From the NCBI GenBank assembly GCA_964637875.1, contig CAZWXK010000019.1, positions 1-39,803 of the forward strand: DNA of 39,803 bases. Direction: 5' to 3'. Below the pieces are notes generated by a model. That model made no database searches. It was not told where the DNA came from and worked only from the letters and a program-made list of their open reading frames with translations. The stretch is from UBA5972 sp964637875 (lineage in GTDB: Bacteria; Pseudomonadota; Alphaproteobacteria; Rhodobacterales; Rhodobacteraceae). Positions 23,969 through 31,827 of this stretch are shown here, in pieces (the stretch's first letter is position 1; every line of letters begins with the position of its first letter). The position numbers were made by a program, and so were the translations under genes.

Positions 23969-25774
23969 ATGGCGGAAGGTGGCGAACTGATCCGCATTGG
24001 CGGGGCCAGCGGTTTCTGGGGGGATGCGGCGCAGGCATCGGCGCAGCTGTTGCAGGGGGATGCGCCCGATTTCATCATCCATGACTATCTGGCCGAGATC
24101 ACCATGGCGATTCTGGCACGCGCGCGTGCCCGCGACCCGATGCTGGGCTATGCCACCGATTTCGTGACCGCGGCGATGGCCCCGAACCTTGCCGCCATCG
24201 CCGAAAAGGGTGTGCGGATCATTTCCAACGCAGGCGGGGTGAATGCGCCAGCCTGCGCGCAGGCCTTGCGGGCCGAGATCGCGCGACAGGGGCTTTCGCT
24301 GAAGGTCGCGATCGTGACCGGTGACGATCTGATGGCCAGGGTCGGCGAGATCGCCGGCGAGGGCGTGGTCGAGATGTTTTCCGGTGACGCCCTGCCGCCG
24401 CATGACAGTATCGGCAGCGCCAATGTCTATCTGGGGGCGTTTCCCATTGCGGCGGCGCTGGATGCAGGGGCCGATATCGTGGTGGCCGGACGCTGCACCG
24501 ACAGCGCGCTGGCGCTGGGGGCCTGCATCCATGCCTTTGACTGGCAGGCGGATGAGCTGGATCTGCTGGCGGGCGGGTCGCTGGCCGGGCATGTCATCGA
24601 ATGCGGCCCGCAGGCCACGGGGGGGAATTTTACCGACTGGCAGCAGATTGCCGGCAGCCTGGCCGATATCGGCTATCCGATTGCCGAGGTCGCGCGTGAC
24701 GGCAGCTTTACCATCACCAAACCCGCCGGCACGGGCGGGCTGGTCAGCACTGCCACCGTGGCCGAGCAGATATTATATGAGATCGGCGACCCGCAGGCCT
24801 ATGTCCTGCCCGATGTGATCTGCGATTTTTCCGCCGTCACGCTGGAACAGGTCGGGGTGGACCGCGTGCTGGTCCGCGGCGCGCGCGGGCGCGGCGTGCC
24901 CGACAGCTACAAGGCCTGCCTGACATGGCATGACGGCTGGCGTGGCGGGCAGTATTTCACCTTTTACGGGGCCGATGCCGAGGCCGCCGCGCGGTGTTTT
25001 TCCGAGTCGGCCCTGACCCGCGCCCGTCGGGTTCTGCGCCGGGCCGGGGCGCCCGATTTCACCGATGTCAGTGTCGAGCTGCTGGGCGCGGAATCGCAGT
25101 TCGGCGCGGCGCGGCGGCTGAAACCGGCGCGCGAGGTGGTTGCCAAGATCGCCGTGCGTCATGCTTCGGCCGAGGGGGTTGCGGCATTGCTGCGCGAGGC
25201 CACGGGGCTGGGCCTGTCGGCGCCACCGGGGCTTTGCGGTTTTGCGGGCACGCGGCCGCGCCCCTCGCCGGTTTTGGCGCTGTTTTCCTTTCTGTGGCCA
25301 AAAGACAGGGTGCGGGTTGGCGTCACGATCGAGGACCAGGCCATCGCCGTGGCCGCGCCCGCCATCGGGCCGGTAATGGCGCCACCCGAATCTCTGGCCC
25401 CACCTGCGCGTCCGCGTGCCGCCAGGACAAGCCGGGTCGAACTGAAGAAACTGGCCTGGGCGCGCAGCGGCGACAAGGGGGATGCGGCCAATATCGGGGT
25501 GATCGCCCGAACGCCCGCGCTGTTGCCCTGGATATGGCACGGGCTGGACGAGACGATGCTGCGCGAAAGTTTTGGCCATTTTCTGGCGCCGGGCAGTCCG
25601 ATCTGGCGCTATCCGGTGCCCGGCATCAACGCCATGAACATCGTGCTGCACAACGCGCTGGGCGGCGGTGGCACCAGCAGCCTGCGCAATGACCCGCAGG
25701 GCAAGGGCTTTGCCCAGCTGTTGCTGGCCCGGGAAATCGAGGTTGACGCATCGCTGTTGGAGGAACTGCCGTGA
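23969..25774 (+). CDS. AtuA-like protein (DUF1446 plus C-terminal AtuA domain)
   Basis: 601 residues. The N-terminal DUF1446 domain (about 8-465) starts IRIGGASGFWGD and includes GYATDFVTAAMAPNLA, ISNAGGVNA and VVAGRCTDSALALG. The C-terminal AtuA domain (about 487-600) begins with the signature LKKLAWARSGDKGDAANIGV. AtuA is needed for acyclic terpene use in Pseudomonas, but its reaction is not known to me. First of three overlapping genes with both subunits of an acyl-CoA carboxylase. Other atu genes are absent, so the terpene link is not supported here; it may act on the carboxylated CoA ester (inference). AAAGGGG precedes the ATG. Confidence 0.88.
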   Translation: MAEGGELIRIGGASGFWGDAAQASAQLLQGDAPDFIIHDYLAEITMAILARARARDPMLGYATDFVTAAMAPNLAAIAEKGVRIISNAGGVNAPACAQALRAEIARQGLSLKVAIVTGDDLMARVGEIAGEGVVEMFSGDALPPHDSIGSANVYLGAFPIAAALDAGADIVVAGRCTDSALALGACIHAFDWQADELDLLAGGSLAGHVIECGPQATGGNFTDWQQIAGSLADIGYPIAEVARDGSFTITKPAGTGGLVSTATVAEQILYEIGDPQAYVLPDVICDFSAVTLEQVGVDRVLVRGARGRGVPDSYKACLTWHDGWRGGQYFTFYGADAEAAARCFSESALTRARRVLRRAGAPDFTDVSVELLGAESQFGAARRLKPAREVVAKIAVRHASAEGVAALLREATGLGLSAPPGLCGFAGTRPRPSPVLALFSFLWPKDRVRVGVTIEDQAIAVAAPAIGPVMAPPESLAPPARPRAARTSRVELKKLAWARSGDKGDAANIGVIARTPALLPWIWHGLDETMLRESFGHFLAPGSPIWRYPVPGINAMNIVLHNALGGGGTSSLRNDPQGKGFAQLLLAREIEVDASLLEELP

Positions 25775-27393
25775 AACCCCATGACAGCCGGGTCGATACC
25801 GGCAGCGACACATTTGCCGCCAACCGCGCTGCCATGCTGGCGCTGGTTGACAGGATGCGCGGGCTCGAGGCGCGCGCGGCCGAAGCCTCGGAAAAGCGCC
25901 GGCCGGTGTTTGACAAGCGCGGCCAGTTGAGCCCGCGCGAACGTCTGGGCGCGCTGCTGGATCCCGGCATGCCGTTTCTGGAACTCTACAACATGGCGGG
26001 CTATCTGGTGGACGATCCCGACCCGGAAACCAGCCTGCCGGGCGCCAGCATGATCGCGGGCATCGGCTTTGTCGGCGGCGCGCGCTGCATGGTGCTGGTC
26101 GATGACAGCGGCATCAATGCGGGCGCCTCGACCATCAAGTCGGTCGACAAGGCGCTGGGCATTCTGGATATCGCGCTGCGCCAGAAGCTGCCCTTCATCC
26201 ATCTGGTCGAAAGCGCGGGCGCCGACCTGATGTCTTACCGGGCCGAGCTGTGGGCCCATGGGGGCGGCATGTTCGCGGGGCTTGCGCGCCTGTCGGCGGC
26301 GGGGCTGCCGGTGATCACGGTGCTGCATGGCGCCTCGACCGCGGGCGGGGCCTATCAGCCGGGGCTGTCGGATGTGGTGATCGGGGTGCGGGGCAACGGC
26401 ATGGCGATGCTGGCGGGCGCGGCGCTGCTCAGGGCAGCGACCGGCGAGGAAGCATCCGACAGTGATCTGGGGGGCGCCGAAATGCATGCCCGGCAGACCG
26501 GACTGGTCGAATATCTGGCCGAGGATGATGCCCACGCCATTGCCATTGCCCGCGAGGTTGTCGAGGGGCTGGACTGGAACCGCCACACGCGGCATGTCGC
26601 GGCGGCGCCGGCCGGCCCTGTGCCCTTTGACGCAGACGAGATCCCTGGCGTGGTGCCGGTTGACTATCGCATCCCCTATGACGCGCACGAATTGGTGGCC
26701 CGCATTGTCGATGGCGGCGCCCTGCGGGATTTCAAGCCCGATTTCGGCCCGGCGACCCTGTGTCTGGAGGGGCGCATCATGGGCCACGCGGTGGGCATTC
26801 TGGCCAATAACGGCCCGATCGACCCGGACGGGGCCGCCAAGGCGACGCATTTCCTGCAGGCCTGCGACCAGACCGACCGCGCGGTGATCTTTCTGAACAA
26901 TACCACCGGCTACATGGTGGGCGTCGCCCATGAACAGGCCGGCATGATCAAGCATGGCGCCAAGATGATTCAGGCCGTCACCAATCTGCGCGTGCCAAAG
27001 ATCAGCCTCTATGTCGGGGCCAGCTTTGGCGCCGGCAATTATGGCATGTGCGGCCATGCGTTCCGGCCCGATTTCCTGTTCACATGGCCGAATGCGAAAA
27101 CCGGGGTCATGGGCGGTGCGCAGGCGGCCCAGACCATGGAGCAGGTCATGCGCAAGGCCGCGGCACGGCGCGGGCGCGCGGTTGACGAGGCCCGCCTTGC
27201 CGCCCAGGCCAGCCGCATCACCGAACATTTCGACCGCGAATCCGATGCCTTCGTCACCTCGGGGCGCTGTCTCGATCATGGCATGATCGACCCGCGCGAC
27301 ACACGCCGGGTGATCGGGTTCTGCCTCGAGACCTGCCGCGAGGGGCGCGCGCGCAAACTGCGGCCCGGCATTTACGGGGTGGCACGACCATGA
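25771..27393 (+). CDS. Acyl-CoA carboxylase, carboxyltransferase subunit
   Basis: 540-residue fused carboxyltransferase (MccB/AtuC/PccB superfamily), which moves CO2 from biotin to an acyl-CoA. Both crotonase-fold halves keep the oxyanion-hole glycines: TAGGAYQPG (190-198) and GASFGAGNYGMCG (about 416-428). GTG start within a GTGA overlap with the upstream gene. Candidate substrates are methylcrotonyl-, geranyl-, propionyl- or another branched acyl-CoA; the AtuA neighbour favours an AtuC-like enzyme, but no terpene genes accompany it. Its biotin carboxylase partner follows with an ATGA overlap. Confidence 0.93.
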   Translation: MKPHDSRVDTGSDTFAANRAAMLALVDRMRGLEARAAEASEKRRPVFDKRGQLSPRERLGALLDPGMPFLELYNMAGYLVDDPDPETSLPGASMIAGIGFVGGARCMVLVDDSGINAGASTIKSVDKALGILDIALRQKLPFIHLVESAGADLMSYRAELWAHGGGMFAGLARLSAAGLPVITVLHGASTAGGAYQPGLSDVVIGVRGNGMAMLAGAALLRAATGEEASDSDLGGAEMHARQTGLVEYLAEDDAHAIAIAREVVEGLDWNRHTRHVAAAPAGPVPFDADEIPGVVPVDYRIPYDAHELVARIVDGGALRDFKPDFGPATLCLEGRIMGHAVGILANNGPIDPDGAAKATHFLQACDQTDRAVIFLNNTTGYMVGVAHEQAGMIKHGAKMIQAVTNLRVPKISLYVGASFGAGNYGMCGHAFRPDFLFTWPNAKTGVMGGAQAAQTMEQVMRKAAARRGRAVDEARLAAQASRITEHFDRESDAFVTSGRCLDHGMIDPRDTRRVIGFCLETCREGRARKLRPGIYGVARP

Positions 27394-29423
27394 GCGGCCC
27401 CATCAAACGCCTTGTGGTCGCCAACCGGGGCGAGATTGCCCTGCGGATCATGCGCAGCTGCCGCGACATGGGGATCGAGACGATTGCCGTCTTTACCACG
27501 GCCGACCGTCATGCGCCCCATGTGGCAGCGGCCGACCGGGTGGTTTCCATCGGGGATGACAGCGACGGCGGCTATCTGGCAGGCAGCCGCATCATTGCCG
27601 CCGCGCGCGAGGTTGGTGCCGATGCCATCCATCCCGGCTATGGCTTTCTGGCCGAGAACGCCGATTTCGCCCAAGGCTGCCTTGATGCGGGGCTGATATT
27701 TGTCGGCCCCGCGCCCGAGGTCATCCGCCTGATGGGCGACAAGGCCGCGGCCCGTCGTCTGGTAGCGCGGGCGGGGCTGCCCTGTCTGCCCGGCCATGAC
27801 GGCGACGACCAGTCGGACAAAGCCCTTGCGCGCGCCGCCGCCGAGATCGGCTATCCGGTGATGGTCAAGCCCGCGGCCGGGGGCGGTGGCAAGGGGATGC
27901 GCCGGGTTGGGGCGCCCGATGCCCTGTCCGCCGCCCTGTCGGCCGCCCGCGCCGAGGCCCGCGCTGCCTTTGGCGACGACCGCCTGATCATCGAGCGCGC
28001 GCTGCACGGCCCCCGCCATGTCGAGGTGCAGATCATTGCCGACAGCCATGGCAAGGTGCTGCATTTGTATGAGCGTGACTGCTCGCTCCAGCGTCGTCAC
28101 CAGAAGATCATCGAAGAGGCCCCCGCGCCGGGGCTGACTGATGCCCTGCGCGCGCGCCTGTGCGACACCGCCGTGCAGATCGCGCGCCTTGCCGGGTACG
28201 AAAACGCCGGAACTGTAGAGTTTCTGCTGGAGGCGGATGGCGCGTTCCATTTTCTTGAAATGAACACCCGCATCCAGGTCGAACACCCCGTGACCGAGAT
28301 GGTCACCGGCCTCGATATCGTCGCGCTTCAGATCGAGGTGGCCCAAGGCAGGCCGCTGGCGATCGGTCAGGATGACATCACCTTGCACGGCCACGCGATC
28401 GAAGCCCGCCTTTATGCCGAAGATCCCGCGCGCGAATTTCTGCCCTCGGCCGGAAGGGTCTTGCGCTGGCGGCCCCCCACCGGCCCCGGTATCCGGGTCG
28501 ATCACGCGCTGGCCAAAGGCGGCGAGGTTTCTTCGCGTCACGACCCGATGCTGGCCAAGATCATCGCCCATGGCGTGGACAGGCAGCAGGCCCTCGGGCG
28601 ATTGCAGTCCGCACTTGGCCAGACCGTCCTGCTGGGGCCTGATTGCAACCGGGATTTCCTGCGCGACATGGTCAAGGCACCGGCCCTTGTTTCCGCTCGG
28701 GTCACGACCGCCACAGTTGATGAAATGACGCTTGCGCCACAGAACCTGTCGCCCGACGAGGTCGCCCTTGCGGCCGCGCTGTTCCATGAACACGCCACGC
28801 AGCAGGCGCGCGCCCTGTCCTGCGGCCTGCCCGACGAGCTGGCCGGCTGGAGCAGCGCGGGCCGTCTCGTCAGCCGGCTGGAAATGGAAATCGCCGGGCA
28901 AGGACAGGTGGTGACCATCGCGCAGGCCGCCACCACGGCACTACAGGTACAGGGCACCGAACTGCGCGCCAGGGTCGATCGATCAGGGGAGGGATGGCGC
29001 GTCAACGATCATGCGGTGCATCTGCTGGCCTGGCACTGCAACGGGCGAAACCTGCATGTCGCCACCTCGGCCCGTCTGTTTCGCGCAACATGCCTTGCCG
29101 GGGCACGAAGGGGCCAGGCCGCCAGGGGCCAGGGAACGGTCTGCGCCGTCATGCATGGCGAGATTACCCGGGTCGAGGTCGTCCAGGGTCAGACCGTTGA
29201 AAAAGGCACCCGCCTTGCCGTTCTCTGTGCAATGAAGATGCAGCACCAGATCACCGCGCCGCTGTCGGGCGTGGTAAACCGGGTCAACACCCGCACCGGC
29301 CGCCAGACACGGGCAGGCGACATCCTTTTCGTGATCGACCCCGGCCCAGATACCGGCCCAGATACGGGTGCTGATACGGGTGCTGATACGCCCCCGCCCA
29401 CACCCCTGTGCGAAGGCCGGTAA
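27390..29423 (+). CDS. Acyl-CoA carboxylase, biotin carboxylase/biotin carrier subunit
   Basis: 677 residues: biotin carboxylase domain (about 1-450) with HPGYGFLAEN (81-90), ATP-grasp GGGGKGM (164-170), and ERDCSLQRRHQKIIEE (228-243); a linker/BT-like region; and a biotinyl domain with the biotin-accepting K616 in AMKM. ATG shares ATGA with the carboxyltransferase stop. After the biotinyl domain a Pro/Asp/Thr/Gly tail carries four tetrapeptides PDTG, PDTG, ADTG, ADTP, encoded by a 12-nt tandem repeat (29344-29391). Such a tail is not usual for the family. AtuF/MccA-like; the substrate is set by the partner subunit. Confidence 0.93.
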   Translation: MSGPIKRLVVANRGEIALRIMRSCRDMGIETIAVFTTADRHAPHVAAADRVVSIGDDSDGGYLAGSRIIAAAREVGADAIHPGYGFLAENADFAQGCLDAGLIFVGPAPEVIRLMGDKAAARRLVARAGLPCLPGHDGDDQSDKALARAAAEIGYPVMVKPAAGGGGKGMRRVGAPDALSAALSAARAEARAAFGDDRLIIERALHGPRHVEVQIIADSHGKVLHLYERDCSLQRRHQKIIEEAPAPGLTDALRARLCDTAVQIARLAGYENAGTVEFLLEADGAFHFLEMNTRIQVEHPVTEMVTGLDIVALQIEVAQGRPLAIGQDDITLHGHAIEARLYAEDPAREFLPSAGRVLRWRPPTGPGIRVDHALAKGGEVSSRHDPMLAKIIAHGVDRQQALGRLQSALGQTVLLGPDCNRDFLRDMVKAPALVSARVTTATVDEMTLAPQNLSPDEVALAAALFHEHATQQARALSCGLPDELAGWSSAGRLVSRLEMEIAGQGQVVTIAQAATTALQVQGTELRARVDRSGEGWRVNDHAVHLLAWHCNGRNLHVATSARLFRATCLAGARRGQAARGQGTVCAVMHGEITRVEVVQGQTVEKGTRLAVLCAMKMQHQITAPLSGVVNRVNTRTGRQTRAGDILFVIDPGPDTGPDTGADTGADTPPPTPLCEGR

Positions 29424-29469
29424 TCGGATATTCGCCGGGCCCTGATACCCCGGCTTGGGGGCCTCGAGA

Positions 29470-30381
29470 TCACGAACGGATCGGGCCCCGTGTCGGCGGA
29501 TGTCGTTGCTTCCAGTGCCGCGCGATGGCCAGCCGCGTGGTCACCCAGGCGTCCTCATACCCCTGGACGTAATCCAGAAACCGCGCCAGTGCGGCGGCAC
29601 GGCCCGGGCGCCCCGCAAGACGGCAATGCAGGCCCACAGACATCATGCGCCCGCCTTCGGCGTAAAGCATGTCGAAACTGTCCTTGAGATAGGTAAAGAA
29701 CTGATCGCCCGCGTTGAACCCCTGGGCCGAGGCAAAACGCATGTCGTTGGCGTCCAGCGTATAGGGCACCATCAGAAAGGGGCCATCGGGGCCCTGCACG
29801 TAATAGGGCAGCTCGTCTGCATAACTGTCAGCCGAATATTCGAACCCCGCCTCGATGGTCAGCCGCAGCGTGTTTTCCGATGTACGGCCCTGATACATGC
29901 CTGCGGGCCGTTCGCCGGTGACCTGTTCGTGGATGCGCAGCGCCTCGGCAATATGGCGGCGTTCCTCGTCCTCGGGAACATTGCGGTAGTCGATCCACCT
30001 GTAGCCATGGGTGGCGATTTCCCAGCCGGCGTCCTTCATCGCGGCCACCGCCTGCGGGTTGCGCGCCAGCGCCATGGCCACGCCAAAGACGGTCACCGGC
30101 ATGTGTCGTTCGGTGAACAGGCGGTGCAGACGCCAGAACCCCACGCGCGCGCCGAATTCATAGATCGACTCCATGTTCATGTGGCGCTGGCCGGGCCAAG
30201 GGTCGGCGCCAATGATTTCCGACAGAAACGCCTCGGAGGCGGCATCGCCATGCAGGATGTTGTTCTCGCCGCCCTCTTCATAATTGACGACGAAATTGAT
30301 GGCCACGCGGGCACCATCCGGCCAGGCCGCGTCAGGCGGGTTGGCACCATAGCCGATCATGTCACGGGGATAGTCGGTCAT
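29470..30381 (-). CDS. puuE: PuuE-type polysaccharide deacetylase-like allantoinase
   Basis: 303 residues of the NodB-like deacetylase fold. The start MTDYPRDMIGYGANPPD and NFVVNYEEGGENNILHGD are hallmarks of the PuuE branch, which hydrolyses allantoin to allantoate. Further: NMESIYEFGARVGFWRLH, THGYRWIDY, and MSVGLHCRLAGRPGR near the C-terminus. Its ATG overlaps the TGA of the HisC-like gene (ATGA), so they are coupled. No ureide genes other than deoD, which is distant, are in view; the substrate remains an inference from family. Spacer to the convergent carboxylase is 46 nt. Confidence 0.85.
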   Translation of the reverse strand: MTDYPRDMIGYGANPPDAAWPDGARVAINFVVNYEEGGENNILHGDAASEAFLSEIIGADPWPGQRHMNMESIYEFGARVGFWRLHRLFTERHMPVTVFGVAMALARNPQAVAAMKDAGWEIATHGYRWIDYRNVPEDEERRHIAEALRIHEQVTGERPAGMYQGRTSENTLRLTIEAGFEYSADSYADELPYYVQGPDGPFLMVPYTLDANDMRFASAQGFNAGDQFFTYLKDSFDMLYAEGGRMMSVGLHCRLAGRPGRAAALARFLDYVQGYEDAWVTTRLAIARHWKQRHPPTRGPIRS

Positions 30382-31484
30382 TGCCCTGCCTCTTTCAGTG
30401 CCTCGGGCAGCGCCTGCGCAAACAGGTCCAGCAGCGCAGGCGTGCCCACCGACACCCGGATGCAACGATTCTGCGGCGCAACCTGCGGCATGCGCACGAA
30501 AACGCCCCGCGCGACCAGCGCATCTAGCACCCTTCGCGCAAAGGCTCCGTCGCGGCCACAATCGACGGCAACGAAATTCGCCGCCGAAGGCACGACCGAA
30601 AGCCCGTTTTCCGCGGCAATCGCTGCGATGCGATCGCGCCCATCCGCGACATTTTCCAGAACCGTGGCAAGATGCGCCTGGTCCGCCAGCGCTTCGAGCG
30701 CGCCGGCCTGGCTGATGCGGCACATTCCGAAATGATTGCGCACCTTGTCAAAGCTCTGGATCAGATCGCGTGCACCGATCGCATAGCCGACGCGCGCGCC
30801 CGCCATGCCATACGCCTTGGAAAAGGTGCGCATCCGTATGACACGCGCATCCTCGACATCCAGCGGCAGCGCCGAATCCCCGGGGGCGAATTCCAGATAG
30901 GCCTCGTCCAGCACCAGCAATGTACCATCCGGAACGGCCTCGATCATGGCCCGGATGACATTTGCCGGCTGATAGGTGCCCATCGGATTGTCCGGGTTGG
31001 CCAGATAGATCAATTTCGGATCGCAGCCCAGCGCCGCCTCGATCAACGCGACCGGATCCTCGAAATCGCCACGATAGGGCACCTTGACCAGCACACCGCC
31101 AAAGCCCGCAACGTGATAGTTGAAGGTGGGATAGGCCCCTTCCGATGTGACCACCCGATCGCCCGCATCCACCGTCATGCGCACCAGATAGCCCAGCAGG
31201 CCGTCAATCCCCTCACCCACCACGATATTGTCGGCGGAAATTCCGTGATGGGCTGCAAGCGCCTGTTTCAGATCATGATTTTCGGGATCGCCATATTGCC
31301 ACACCTCGGCGGCGGCCCGTTTCATCGCGGCGATGGCGCGTGGCGAAGGCCCAAAGACATTCTCGTTCGCCCCAAGGCGCGCGGCAAAGGGACCGCCGCG
31401 GTCGCGTTCCTGGGTCTCGGGCCCGACAAAGGGCACCGTCGCGGGCAGCGAGGCAACAAGCGGGGTATATCTGGGACCAATCAT
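30378..31484 (-). CDS. HisC-like PLP-dependent aminotransferase
   Basis: 368-residue class I/II aminotransferase of the HisC branch. Seen: LGANENVFGPSP (38-49), NPDNPMG (163-169), VLDEAYLEF (191-199), and the PLP lysine K223 in RTFSKAYGMAGARVGY. The N-terminus GPRYTPLVASLPATVPFVGPE differs from the main biosynthetic HisC of this order as I remember it, so this may be a paralogue with another amino donor. It is upstream of and coupled to puuE by ATGA. No strong ribosome site; a TATATT box lies at 31558-31553. The dispersed motif copy C is 130 nt upstream. Confidence 0.85.
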   Translation of the reverse strand: MIGPRYTPLVASLPATVPFVGPETQERDRGGPFAARLGANENVFGPSPRAIAAMKRAAAEVWQYGDPENHDLKQALAAHHGISADNIVVGEGIDGLLGYLVRMTVDAGDRVVTSEGAYPTFNYHVAGFGGVLVKVPYRGDFEDPVALIEAALGCDPKLIYLANPDNPMGTYQPANVIRAMIEAVPDGTLLVLDEAYLEFAPGDSALPLDVEDARVIRMRTFSKAYGMAGARVGYAIGARDLIQSFDKVRNHFGMCRISQAGALEALADQAHLATVLENVADGRDRIAAIAAENGLSVVPSAANFVAVDCGRDGAFARRVLDALVARGVFVRMPQVAPQNRCIRVSVGTPALLDLFAQALPEALKEAGQ

Positions 31485-31597
31485 GGACAAGAGAAAACCG
31501 CATTTGGCGGCGGGGGGCAAGGGGCGAAACCGATCGCGCAACAATCGCGTACAATATATCGGATTGCCTGCAGAACGCAGACAATCACACCGCGAAA

Positions 31598-31807
31598 CAC
31601 ACCGCGAAACCGTGCTTCTTCTTTGCCAAAATACGCATGTCCCGCCCCTGCTNNNNNNNNNNNNNNNNNNNNNNNNNNNNNNNNNNNNNNNNNNNNNNNN
31701 NNNNNNNNNNNNNNNNNNNNNNNNNNNNNNNNNNNNNNNNNNNNNNNNNNNNCACACCGCGAAACCGTGCTTCTTCTTTGCCAAAATACGCATGTCCCGC
31801 CCCTGCT
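31598..31807. repeat. Assembly artefact: 55-nt direct repeat around 100 N
   Basis: Identical copies 31598-31652 and 31753-31807 flank Ns 31653-31752. The left copy begins exactly at the second unit of a 12-nt tandem repeat, so the repeat number is uncertain. Confidence 0.95.
31615..31636 (-). repeat. Dispersed leader motif, copy C (before HisC-like gene)
   Basis: Minus strand GTATTT-TG-GCAAAGAAGAAG, 130 nt before the HisC-like start in sense orientation. A second appearance at 31770-31791 is the artefact duplicate. Confidence 0.75.
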
Positions 31808-31827
31808 GCGGGCGCGACGGCGCCGGT

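Larger units (their letters stand above)
31485..31827. other. Intergenic region between valS and the HisC-like gene, with false gap
   Basis: No gene seen. Holds an exact 12-nt tandem duplication CACACCGCGAAA (31586-31597, 31598-31609), the dispersed leader motif, and the 55-nt/100-N artefact. True length is probably about 188 nt. Confidence 0.75.
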
